Source of the DNA: Kitasatospora kifunensis
GTDB lineage: Bacteria; Actinomycetota; Actinomycetes; Streptomycetales; Streptomycetaceae
Direction: 5' to 3'
NCBI RefSeq assembly: GCF_014203855.1
Contig: NZ_JACHJV010000002.1
Location: forward strand, 372,001 to 436,000
Length of the DNA: 64,000 bases
Notes under the pieces: model-generated
The model's input: only the letters and a program-made list of their open reading frames with translations
What the model was told of the DNA's origin: nothing
Databases searched by the model: none
Shown here: piece by piece, positions 48,465 to 64,000 of the stretch
Position numbering within the stretch: the first letter of the stretch is position 1
Layout: every line of letters starts with the position of its first letter
Program-made: the position numbers and the translations under genes

Positions 48465-49613
48465 TCAGCCCTCCAGCGCGATCCGCACCAGCGTGTGCTC
48501 GGGTGACAGCAGCCGGGTCAGGTGGCGGGCCGAGGCGTCCCAGGACCACTCCCGCTGGACCCAGCGGCGGCCGGCGGCTCCCAGATCCGCCCGCTTGGGG
48601 TCCAGCAGCGTCAGGGTCAGCGCCCCGGCGACCGCCTCCACATCACGGCCGTCCACCACGTGTCCGGTGCGGCCCTCCAGCACGGCCTCCGGGGCGCCGC
48701 CGGAGTCGCCGGCCACGACGGGCAGCGCGCTCGCCGCCGCCTCCAGGAAGACGATCCCCAGCGCCTCGGCCTCCAGGCCGGCCCGCCGGGTGCGGCACGG
48801 CATGGCGAACACGTCCGACGCGGCGTAGTACGGCACCGTCTCGTCATGGGACCTGCCCCCGGCGAAGTACACCGAGCCGTTGGCGTGGTGCTGCGCCAGC
48901 TGGCGCAGCCGGGACTCGTCCGGCCCTTGACCGACGATCAGCAGCACCGCCCCCGGCACCCTGCGCCGCACCAGCGGCAGCGCCCGGATCAGCATGTCCT
49001 GGCCCTTGCGGGGCACCAGGCGGCCGACGCACAGGATCACCGGCCGGTCGTGCAGGCCCAGTTGCCGGCGCAGCTCGCGCCCGCGCCGGTAGTCGGGGCG
49101 GAAGACCTCGCAGTCCACGCCGGGGACCAGGCGGCTCATCCGGGCGTTCGGGCCGAGCGCGGGCTCGATCAAGCCACGGGTGTAGCGGCCCAGGTAGGTG
49201 ACGACGTCGACCCCGTCGCCGATCCGCCGAATCAGTCGGCGCGCACCGGGAGTCCTGGCCCACCAGGCCTCGTGGCCGTGGGTGGTGGCCACGAGGCGCT
49301 CGACACCGCCGCGACGTAGCGCGGGCGCCATCAGGGCGAGCGGCGCGGCGGCCCCGAACCAGACCCGGTCACAGCCGTGCGCCTGCGCGATCTCCACCGC
49401 CCGCCTGGTGGCCCGGCCGGTCGGCAGCAGGGTCCGGCTGGTGTCGCGGACCACCGGGAAGGGGAGCCGCGCGTCGAAGGCGGCGTCACCGGGCTCGCGC
49501 GAGGTATAGACGACGACGTCCCCGGGCATCCGCTTGGCCATGGCGTGGACGAAGGTCTCGATGCCGCCTTGCCGGGGCGGGAAGTCGTTGGTGATGACGA
49601 GAGTTGACCCCAC
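48465..49613 (-). CDS. GT4 glycosyltransferase, PimB-like mannosyltransferase
   Basis: The 382-residue protein starts at a GTG behind AGAAGGA. It has the GT-B fold landmarks: ITNDFPPRQGGIETFV at the N-terminus, VPGVDCEVFRP, VGRLVPRKGQDML, and the nucleotide-sugar glutamates in GIVFLEAAASALPVVAGDSGGAPEAV. The FPPRxGGI and RLVPRKGQD motifs are those of actinobacterial PimB-type mannosyltransferases acting on phosphatidylinositol mannosides with GDP-mannose. The next gene upstream on the strand is a membrane mannosyltransferase, supporting a role in cell-envelope glycolipids. Confidence 0.85.
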   Translation of the reverse strand: MGSTLVITNDFPPRQGGIETFVHAMAKRMPGDVVVYTSREPGDAAFDARLPFPVVRDTSRTLLPTGRATRRAVEIAQAHGCDRVWFGAAAPLALMAPALRRGGVERLVATTHGHEAWWARTPGARRLIRRIGDGVDVVTYLGRYTRGLIEPALGPNARMSRLVPGVDCEVFRPDYRRGRELRRQLGLHDRPVILCVGRLVPRKGQDMLIRALPLVRRRVPGAVLLIVGQGPDESRLRQLAQHHANGSVYFAGGRSHDETVPYYAASDVFAMPCRTRRAGLEAEALGIVFLEAAASALPVVAGDSGGAPEAVLEGRTGHVVDGRDVEAVAGALTLTLLDPKRADLGAAGRRWVQREWSWDASARHLTRLLSPEHTLVRIALEG

Positions 49614-49683
49614 GGGTGTCAGTTCCTTCTGCTCGGTTCCGGCTGCTCTGTGGAAGCGGCGTGGTGCGGGCATCGGAGGCCGG

Positions 49684-51096
49684 TCAGGTCGAGGGGGCAG
49701 GTAGCTGCGGCAGCTGTCCGAGATCCGCGCCACCGACTCCCACCGGGGCTGCCGCGGTGCTGTCGGCTGTCACGGTGCTGTCGGGCGCCACGGTGGGAGT
49801 CAGTGGCGCGGCGCTGCCGAGTGATGGTCGGCTGAGCCGGGTCCACAGCATCAGGACCACGGGTAGCGCGAGGTAGCCGAAGCGGCTCGCCGGTGCGAAG
49901 GCGAAGGCGAGCGTCAGTCCGAGGGCCAGCCGGTCGGCACACGCCACGGCCGTCAGCGGTGGCCTTCTGACCAACGAGACCGCCGTCGCCACGGCACCCA
50001 CGCCCAGCAACGCGACCGCGGCCAGCCACCCCCACGGGCCCAACTCCGAGAGCAGCCGCCCGGGCAGCGGGCTGCCGGCCGAAGTCGGGATCGCGGCGCG
50101 CCCGGTGGGGAAGGCCAGCACCTGCTCGGCCATGGCGTGCGGGGTGCGAAGGGCGCTCGGCAGGATGAGCAGCGCCGCGCCGACCAGCGCGACCCCGGCG
50201 CAGCGCCCTGCGGCCCGCGCCCCGTGGAGCGCGGCCAGCGCGGCCAGTGCGACGGGCAGGGCGGGCCAGGCCGTCCACTTGAGCGAGCACGCCAGGGCGA
50301 GCAGGACGCCGGCCGCGATGTACCTGCCGCGCGTGGCGAGGGCCGGACCGAGGCAGCACAGGCCGATCAGCGGCAGGTCGACTCCGCTGACGCAGAGCGG
50401 CAGCGCCAGCACCGGCGAGGCGATCAGCGCGGCCAGCGCGGTGTTGACCGACGGCCGCTCGACCGGTCGGTCGTCCCGGCCCGGACCCGATACCCCTCGG
50501 CCCAGCAGCAGGCAGCCCAGGAGGGCCGCCGCGCACCAGATCCGGGCGTCCCCGAGCAGCGCGGTCAGCGGGGTGCCGTTGCCCAGGACGGCCCGGGGCA
50601 AGCCGAACAGGGCCATGCCGGGCAGGTACGGGTTGTAGTCGGTGACCTGCTGAGGATCGGTCAGATACGGGCTGCCCGTGTGGATCAGCAGCTGGGTCGA
50701 GCGCTCGATCACGCCTACCTCCGACTGTGCCCGGCCCGTGAGGGCCAGATACAGCAGCGGCAGCAGCACCGCGCCGACCAGCGCGGGCAGTACGGACCGG
50801 GCCGCGGCCCGGCGCGGCACCAGGCCGGCCACGGCCGCTGCCAGCAGGTATCCGCCGGCGGCCAGGGTTCCCCAGGCCCGATGGTTCGGCAGGGTGGAGA
50901 GCAGCGGGAAGCACCCCGCCCAGCCCGCCGCGACCAGCCAGAGCCGGACCCAGGCCGGGCGGCCCTCGAACCAGCCCGGCCCTGCGGTCGCGGCCCGTCG
51001 TCCAGCCCGGGCGAACGCGTCGGTGAATCGGTTGACTCTCACCTGAACAGTCCAGCCGACCAAGGGGCCTGAGGTCATGACGGCCAGGTCGAGCAT
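49684..51096 (-). CDS. Membrane GT87-type (DUF2029) mannosyltransferase
   Basis: The protein of about 470 residues has ten or more membrane helices and the GT-C-like N-terminal loop typical of polyprenyl-phosphate-mannose-dependent GT87 enzymes, including TDYNPYLPGMALFGLP. It should work on the outer face of the membrane on lipid-linked glycans. I use the ATG at 51096; another in-frame ATG at 51078 is possible, as neither has a strong ribosome binding site. The C-terminus is Thr/Ala/Pro-rich and degenerate (repeated APDST/ADSTAAAP). It forms a leftward pair with the PimB-like gene 70 bases downstream. Confidence 0.8.
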   Translation of the reverse strand: MLDLAVMTSGPLVGWTVQVRVNRFTDAFARAGRRAATAGPGWFEGRPAWVRLWLVAAGWAGCFPLLSTLPNHRAWGTLAAGGYLLAAAVAGLVPRRAAARSVLPALVGAVLLPLLYLALTGRAQSEVGVIERSTQLLIHTGSPYLTDPQQVTDYNPYLPGMALFGLPRAVLGNGTPLTALLGDARIWCAAALLGCLLLGRGVSGPGRDDRPVERPSVNTALAALIASPVLALPLCVSGVDLPLIGLCCLGPALATRGRYIAAGVLLALACSLKWTAWPALPVALAALAALHGARAAGRCAGVALVGAALLILPSALRTPHAMAEQVLAFPTGRAAIPTSAGSPLPGRLLSELGPWGWLAAVALLGVGAVATAVSLVRRPPLTAVACADRLALGLTLAFAFAPASRFGYLALPVVLMLWTRLSRPSLGSAAPLTPTVAPDSTVTADSTAAAPVGVGGADLGQLPQLPAPST

Positions 51097-51150
51097 TGAT
51101 ACTCGGGTTTCCCCTACCACGCGAGCGCGGCGGCCGGCGCCGCCACCCGG

Positions 51151-51220
51151 GCGCGGCAGGGCGCGGCAGGGCGCGGCAGGGCAGGGCGGGGCACGGAAGG
51201 GCGGGGCGCGGCAGGGCACG
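51151..51220. repeat. 10-bp G-rich tandem repeat
   Basis: GCGCGGCAGG occurs three times in direct succession (51151-51180), followed by degenerate GGGCGGGGC-type units to about 51220, in the gap between the GT87 gene and the ArsR-type regulator. On the minus strand it is C-rich. Confidence 0.8.
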
Positions 51221-51244
51221 GGACGGCGCACCGGGCGCGACGGT

Positions 51245-52060
51245 TCAGCCGAGCAGCGTCTCGCCCCGCGGGGTGAGGCTGTGCACCGCGGAGTTCGCCC
51301 TGCGTTCGGTGGTCACGAAGCCGGCCCGGCGCAGCACGGCGATGTGCTTGCTGGCGGACGGGCTGGAGATCCGCAGGCGGGCCGCCAGTTGTCCGGTGGA
51401 GCCGGGCTCGCGCAGGCCGTTCAGGACGTCCGCCCGGGTCCGGCCGAGCAGGTCCGCCAGGGCCGAGCCGTCGTCCGCCCGCTGCCACAGCACAGCCATC
51501 GCCGCCGGATCCGGGGTGATCCCGTAGACCAGGAACGGCGTGCCCTGCCAGCCCAGTTGGGAGTCGATCAGGAACGGCTGGGTGGCGAAGAGCGAGGGGA
51601 CCAGGGTGATCCCCCGGCCGGCCAGGTCGGTCTGCCGGTCCGGCTGGGTGTTGTCGATCCGCAGCACCGGCGCCTGCCAGTGCAGCGCGCTGTGCAGGCC
51701 GCCCAGCACCTGCTCGATCCCGCCGGACAGCATCGCCCGGCCGCGCGCGTCCCGGTCCGCCTTCAGCGAGCGCAGGATCCGGTCCCAGAAGGGCTCGACC
51801 GCCGCCCGGTGGAAGACGTCCCCTTCGCCCGGCGAGGAGGCCTCCAGCGTCTCCATCAGGGAGAGCGAGGGCTGCGCGACCGCCCGGGTGCCGGACAGCC
51901 GGCGTAGCCGTCTGTGGGTGATCCGGCGCCATTCGCCGAACGCGTCGCGCTGCTGGTCGGCCAACCGTCTCCAGGCGAGGTGCGTCTCGAACGCGATGCC
52001 CAGCGTGCTGGTGAGGCGAACACGCGTCAGATCCTCGACACTGAAACGGACTTCAAGCAC
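51245..52060 (-). CDS. DUF5937/ArsR-type regulator with C-terminal helix-turn-helix
   Basis: The 271-residue protein begins MLEVRFSVEDLTRVR at a GTG. The first 180 residues are the actinobacterial DUF5937 domain (ISTLG-like opening, GITLVPSLF, WQGTPFLVYG), and the last 70 hold an ArsR-type winged helix (GRTRADVLNGLREPGSTGQLAARL, then SSPSASKHIAVLRRAGFV). Having the DNA-binding domain at the C-terminus is typical of this family. It lies 48 bases after the NRPS-type P450 gene and in the same orientation, so it is the best candidate for a cluster-situated regulator of the NRPS genes. Confidence 0.78.
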   Translation of the reverse strand: MLEVRFSVEDLTRVRLTSTLGIAFETHLAWRRLADQQRDAFGEWRRITHRRLRRLSGTRAVAQPSLSLMETLEASSPGEGDVFHRAAVEPFWDRILRSLKADRDARGRAMLSGGIEQVLGGLHSALHWQAPVLRIDNTQPDRQTDLAGRGITLVPSLFATQPFLIDSQLGWQGTPFLVYGITPDPAAMAVLWQRADDGSALADLLGRTRADVLNGLREPGSTGQLAARLRISSPSASKHIAVLRRAGFVTTERRANSAVHSLTPRGETLLG

Positions 52061-52108
52061 GGCAGCGAACCCCCCGAGTCATGTGTGATCGTATGCAGAA
52101 TGGTTGGC

Positions 52109-53287
52109 TCAGCGCCACTCCACTGCGACCGGCAGGCTGCGGTAGCCCTGCACCAGGTTCGAGCGCAGCCAGCTCACCGGGCCGCGCGGGCCGACCGCCC
52201 GCGCCTCGGCCGGCAGTCGGCGCAGCAGCTCGCGCAGCTCCACCCGGGCCAGCGCCGCACCGAGGCAGTGGTGCGGGCCGGTGCCGAAGCCGAGGTGGCG
52301 GTTGGGGGTCCGGTCCGGGCGGAAGGTGTGCGGGTCGGGGAAGACCCCCTCGTCGCGGTTGGCCGCCGACAGCCAGGCAACCACCGCCTGGCCCTTGCGG
52401 ATCGGCTGTCCGCCGATCACGCAGTCCTCGGTGGCCACCCGCAGCACGTGCGCCGCCGGCGAGGTCCAGCGGACCAGTTCCTCCACCGCCCGGTCGGTCA
52501 GCTCCGGGTCCGCGTGCAGCGCGTCCAGCAGGCCGGGGAAACTCTGGAAGGCGTGGAAGGCGCCGGTGACCGCGTGCCGGGTGGTCTCGTTGCCGCCGAT
52601 CAGCACGTTGTCGCAGTTGATCAGCACGTCCTCGGTGCTCAGCTGCCCGTCCGCGAGCATGGCGCTGACCAGATCCGTGCCGGGCTCGCGCTGCCGACGC
52701 TCGATCAGCTCGTGGAAGTAGAAGAGGATCTCGGTGTGCGCCTCGGCGGGCGTCATCTTGTCGAAGCTGCTCTCCTCGCCGCCGAAGGCGTGGTTGGTCA
52801 GTTCGATCAGCTGCTCGCGCTCGCCGATCGGCACCCCGATGACCTCGCAGACGATCGAGGCGGGCAGCCGGGGCCCGATCTCCAGAGCGACGTCCGTGGA
52901 GTCGGCGGACCGCAGCCGCTCGATGATCTCGTCGACCTCGCGCCGCAGCACCGATTCGAGCTCGGGAGCGCGCAGTCGGGAGAGGAAGGGGCCGATCAGC
53001 TTCTTGAGCGCGGCGTGCCAGCCGCCCTCGCTGACCACCAGCATCCGGCCGCCGGAACTGTCGCGGTGCTCGGCGTCGAAGCCGATCATCATGCCGTACT
53101 CGGAGGTGAAGGGCGCCTTGGGGGAGAGCACCGCCGACACGTCACGGTGCGAGAAGACCGACCAGAAGCCGCTCGGCGACAGGCCCGGCTCGCTCCAGAT
53201 CTTCGCGTCCGCGGCGACGTACTCCCGCCACATCTCGAAACGGGCTTCGGTGGTGTAGAGGTCGGGGTTTGCCAGATCGATGGTCAT
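52109..53287 (-). CDS. Cytochrome P450 of the NRPS-associated amino acid hydroxylase type
   Basis: The 392-residue protein has a regular bacterial P450 layout: I-helix LIGGNETTRHAV (about 240), ExxR EELVRW (about 279), and the heme loop HLGFGTGPHHCLGAALARVE (about 340). The TSPAAHVLRVAT and GGQPIRKGQAVVAW segments resemble P450s that beta-hydroxylate amino acids held on NRPS carrier proteins, such as those in nikkomycin, novobiocin or skyllamycin pathways. It lies third downstream of the NRPS gene on the same strand. A beta-hydroxylation or cyclising oxidation of the peptide is likely; the exact site is unknown. Confidence 0.87.
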   Translation of the reverse strand: MTIDLANPDLYTTEARFEMWREYVAADAKIWSEPGLSPSGFWSVFSHRDVSAVLSPKAPFTSEYGMMIGFDAEHRDSSGGRMLVVSEGGWHAALKKLIGPFLSRLRAPELESVLRREVDEIIERLRSADSTDVALEIGPRLPASIVCEVIGVPIGEREQLIELTNHAFGGEESSFDKMTPAEAHTEILFYFHELIERRQREPGTDLVSAMLADGQLSTEDVLINCDNVLIGGNETTRHAVTGAFHAFQSFPGLLDALHADPELTDRAVEELVRWTSPAAHVLRVATEDCVIGGQPIRKGQAVVAWLSAANRDEGVFPDPHTFRPDRTPNRHLGFGTGPHHCLGAALARVELRELLRRLPAEARAVGPRGPVSWLRSNLVQGYRSLPVAVEWR

Positions 53288-53354
53288 AATGACCTGTCTT
53301 CACCTGTCTGCTCGGGGAGAAGGAGTGGGAAGGGAGGGGAAGTTCACGCCGGCG

Positions 53355-54659
53355 TCAGACCGGGGTCCGGCAGCCGGGCTCCGCCTCCCGGGCCGGCTCC
53401 GGGGCCTTGCGCATGACCGGGCTGAGCACCGCCGACAGCGCGATCGCCGCCATCACGGCCGCGCAGCCCAGCAGGCCGGCGAAGCGCCCGGTGAGGTCGA
53501 GTACCGTGCCGCCCGCCAGCGGGGCGATCGCGCCGCCGGCCCCGCTGGCGATCCCCGCGACGCTCATCACCCGGCCACGGTGGCTGTCCGGGGTCAGCAG
53601 CAGCTGGTGGGTCGTGAGGTACGCGTTCGCGGTGGGCGCCGCGAAGGCGATGGCGCCCAGCAGGACGCCCGGCGTCCAACTGCCGGGCAGCACCGCGATC
53701 CCGGCCGTGAGTACGGCGAACAGCCACAGCACGACGAAGATCGACCGCGGGCCGGCCAGCACCCGCTGGAGCAGCGGCGAGGCCAGCGCGCCCAACAGCC
53801 CCCCGACACCCAGCAGTCCGGCCATCACGCCGATCAGCCCGGGGCTCATCCCGCTGGTCTTCGCCGAGGCGATGACCATGAAGTAGATCGCGCCGAAGAA
53901 GAAGTTCGTCGCGGTCGCGTAGCACAGGCTCAGCCGCAGGAACGGATGGCGGCGGACCCAGCGGATCCCCTCGACCAGCTCCCGCCGCCCGCCGCCCGCA
54001 GGCACAGTGGCCTGCTCCGTCTGGCCTGATTCGTCCAGCGGGCCTGACCGATCTGGCTGGCCCGCCCGGCCGGCCGGTGCCTGCGGCCTGAGGAACAGCA
54101 GCAGGACCAGGGAGGCCAGGTGCGCCGCACAGCCGGCCAGGAACGGCAGGGCGTTCCTGACCGCCAACAGGAACCCGCCGGCCGAGGTGCCGGCCAGCTG
54201 ACCGGCGTACGTCCGTGCCGAGTTCATCGCCACGGCGCTCGCGAGCCGCTCCTCGGGTACCAGGGTCGGCACCATCGCCTCGCTCGCCGCCAGCATCACC
54301 GCCGTGGCCGCCCCGTTGACCAGGGCCAGCAGCACCAGCGCCGGTAGCGAGGCCCGCCCGGCCCAGAGCAGCAGGGCCAGGCCGCCGAAGAGCGTGACCA
54401 GCACCGCCTCGCAGCACAGCAGCACCCTCCGCCGGTCGTAGCGGTCGGCGACCGCCCCGGCGGGCAGGCCCGCCAGGAGCATCGCCGCCGCGTCGACGAA
54501 CCCGATGATCCCCGCCCGGGAGGGCGAGCCGGTGATCGTCAGGACCAGGAGCGGCAGCACGATCAGCGAGGTGCTGTAGGCGGCCTCGCTGAGTGCCTGG
54601 CTCAGCCACAGGAAGGTGAAGCCGCGCCCGCCGCCCGGTCCCGCCACTGCGCGCCGCAT
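53355..54659 (-). CDS. MFS exporter, EntS-like, of the NRPS cluster
   Basis: The 434-residue protein has twelve predicted membrane helices with the loop DRYDRRRVLL after TM2 and a long charged central loop (residues about 200-230). The pattern SQALSEAAYSTSLIVLPLLVL and MVPTLVPEERLASAVAMNS is that of the DHA3-type exporters including EntS, which export siderophores and peptide antibiotics. Its ATG overlaps the stop of the beta-hydroxylase gene (TGATG), so the two are translationally coupled. Export of, or self-resistance to, the NRPS product is the likely role. Confidence 0.88.
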   Translation of the reverse strand: MRRAVAGPGGGRGFTFLWLSQALSEAAYSTSLIVLPLLVLTITGSPSRAGIIGFVDAAAMLLAGLPAGAVADRYDRRRVLLCCEAVLVTLFGGLALLLWAGRASLPALVLLALVNGAATAVMLAASEAMVPTLVPEERLASAVAMNSARTYAGQLAGTSAGGFLLAVRNALPFLAGCAAHLASLVLLLFLRPQAPAGRAGQPDRSGPLDESGQTEQATVPAGGGRRELVEGIRWVRRHPFLRLSLCYATATNFFFGAIYFMVIASAKTSGMSPGLIGVMAGLLGVGGLLGALASPLLQRVLAGPRSIFVVLWLFAVLTAGIAVLPGSWTPGVLLGAIAFAAPTANAYLTTHQLLLTPDSHRGRVMSVAGIASGAGGAIAPLAGGTVLDLTGRFAGLLGCAAVMAAIALSAVLSPVMRKAPEPAREAEPGCRTPV

Positions 54660-55639
54660 CAGGCGAGCAGTCGCGAGCGCGACTTCGTGTGCACGTAGGT
54701 GCGGCGCAGGTCGCGCACCATGCTGGTGCGCTTGAGCCAGCGGTCCGTGCCGTCGTAGCGGGGCGTGAAGGTGTCCCTGCCGTGGATCACCCGGTAGTTG
54801 TCGATGAACGCGGCCTCACCCGGGCTCAGCACCACGCGCTCGGCGGCGTCGGCCAGGTGCTGGGCGGCCTCGTTCATGGCCTGCTCGGCCTGCGCGTCCC
54901 CGGCCACCGGGCTGGTGAAGTCCGCGTCGATCCGCAGGTACGGCGAGTCCTGGGGACCGAAGAGCACCGACGCCACCTCGTGCGGGCGATCCTCCAGTGC
55001 GGCGGGGCGCTCCGGGCTGTGCTGCGGCACCACGGTGTGCGAGTCGTCCGGGAAGAACCGGAACCGGTCCTGGTGCAGTACCTCGCGCAGCGGCTGCGGG
55101 AAGTCGACCGACTCCAGCATCGCCACCGTGGTGCCCACCCGGTCCGGATTGCGCAGGCACATCAGCGCCACGTAGTCGCCCCGGCAGGCGTGGAACACGT
55201 CCTCCGTGTGCAGCGTCAGCTGCTGTTGGCTGCTCGCGCTGGTCAGGGAGGACTCCTGGCCCTTGGCCGGGCACACGTCGTGGACCAGTCGGCCGTTCTG
55301 CTGGTTCGACCAGGCGAACGGGTCGCCGAGCACCGAGGCGAGGAGCAGCAGCACCAGTTCCTCGCGGATCGCGGCGCCCTCCTTCTCCGCGACCTGCCAA
55401 CTCGCCGGGGTGGGCACCAGGTTCTCGTCCACCGGCAGGTTCGCCAGCGCGATCACCGCGTCCTCCGCGGCGCGCGAGGTCACCAGGAACTGCCGGACGC
55501 CCAGGGGCAGTCGCTCCGCCTCGACGCGGATCTCGCTCGCCTGCTCCAGCGGCGCCCAGGCGGGGTGGGCCGCGAGGAAGTCGTCGGCGATCCGCGCTAT
55601 CCGGTGCTTCTCTTCGTCACTCAGGACGTATCGGGCCAT
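54659..55639 (-). CDS. VioC-like Fe(II)/2-oxoglutarate amino acid beta-hydroxylase
   Basis: The 326-residue protein matches the clavaminate-synthase-like VioC/OrfP/AsnO group: NQQNGRLVHDVCPAKG, iron ligands His144 and Glu146 in TLHTEDVFHACRGDYVALM, His286 in YRVIHGRDTF and the 2-oxoglutarate arginines in RYDGTDRWLKR. A RIDADFTSP segment places two aspartates (238, 240) where VioC uses aspartates to hold the guanidinium of arginine, which favours an arginine-like substrate. It would supply a 3-hydroxy amino acid to the NRPS. The ATG follows AAGGAAA, 22 bases after the NRPS stop, and its end is coupled to the exporter gene. Confidence 0.85.
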   Translation of the reverse strand: MARYVLSDEEKHRIARIADDFLAAHPAWAPLEQASEIRVEAERLPLGVRQFLVTSRAAEDAVIALANLPVDENLVPTPASWQVAEKEGAAIREELVLLLLASVLGDPFAWSNQQNGRLVHDVCPAKGQESSLTSASSQQQLTLHTEDVFHACRGDYVALMCLRNPDRVGTTVAMLESVDFPQPLREVLHQDRFRFFPDDSHTVVPQHSPERPAALEDRPHEVASVLFGPQDSPYLRIDADFTSPVAGDAQAEQAMNEAAQHLADAAERVVLSPGEAAFIDNYRVIHGRDTFTPRYDGTDRWLKRTSMVRDLRRTYVHTKSRSRLLA

Positions 55640-55661
55640 GACGGGTTTCCTTTCCGAACGG

Positions 55662-64000
<8,339 letters not shown>

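Overview
The window is high-GC DNA with strongly GC-biased third codon positions, frequent GTG starts and GGAGG-type ribosome binding sites. It carries a perfect DmdR/IdeR-type iron box, modular PKS and NRPS genes, many P450s and many TetR/LysR regulators beside the enzymes they probably control. This points to a streptomycete-like actinomycete (Streptomyces, Kitasatospora or Streptacidiphilus). Several gene fragments (FnIII, 3-hydroxyisobutyrate dehydrogenase, HbpS/GlcG and ThiF families) and short tandem repeats suggest a fluid accessory part of the chromosome. No rRNA, tRNA, CRISPR array or intact transposase was seen.

Layout. 1-9.4 kb: a truncated MOSC gene, a secreted beta-helix protein, a TetR-controlled alcohol dehydrogenase/esterase pair with two clear operators, a LysR/SDR pair and a secreted SnoaL-like protein. 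9.4-17.2 kb: a sugar-type MFS transporter, a Gfo/Idh/MocA oxidoreductase, a P450, a stand-alone assimilatory nitrate reductase-like protein, and a tautomerase/TetR pair with an operator and a 14-bp tandem repeat. 17.3-27.1 kb: a single 2804-residue protein with order CoA ligase, ACP, KS, AT, DH, KR, ACP, TE, divergent from an HSL-type esterase. 27.1-32.1 kb: a zinc alcohol dehydrogenase, a universal stress protein, a phosphatase-synthase fusion best explained as glucosylglycerol (osmolyte) synthase, and a methyltransferase. 32.2-41.6 kb: a secreted FG-GAP/Ig protein, a LysR/SnoaL pair, a two-component system abutting an HbpS-like fragment, a secreted SRPBCC protein, a lipoprotein, an iron-box-controlled small zinc-ribbon protein that looks leaderless, and an HD hydrolase.

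41.7-44.1 kb holds the most interesting candidate system. A 27-codon peptide gene, too short for ordinary gene calling, is followed on the same strand by an unusual short cytochrome P450 and a JmjC-type Fe(II)/2-oxoglutarate oxygenase. This looks like a ribosomal peptide (RiPP) locus in which the P450 would crosslink or oxidise the peptide and the JmjC enzyme would hydroxylate it, perhaps on histidine.

44.3-51.2 kb: a SnoaL-like protein, an M20 amidohydrolase with a divergent Lrp-type regulator, a truncated ThiF gene, a secreted trypsin-like protease and two mannosyltransferase-like genes. 51.2-64 kb: the 3' part of an NRPS cluster transcribed leftwards. The NRPS reads E-C-A-PCP-C-A-PCP-E and is cut by the right window edge. 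Its two adenylation domains both read as threonine and lie in nearly identical 1.75-kb direct repeats. Downstream are a VioC-like amino-acid beta-hydroxylase, an MFS exporter, an NRPS-type P450 and a DUF5937/ArsR regulator. The last module ends in an epimerase with no thioesterase, so the rest of the assembly line must be outside the window.
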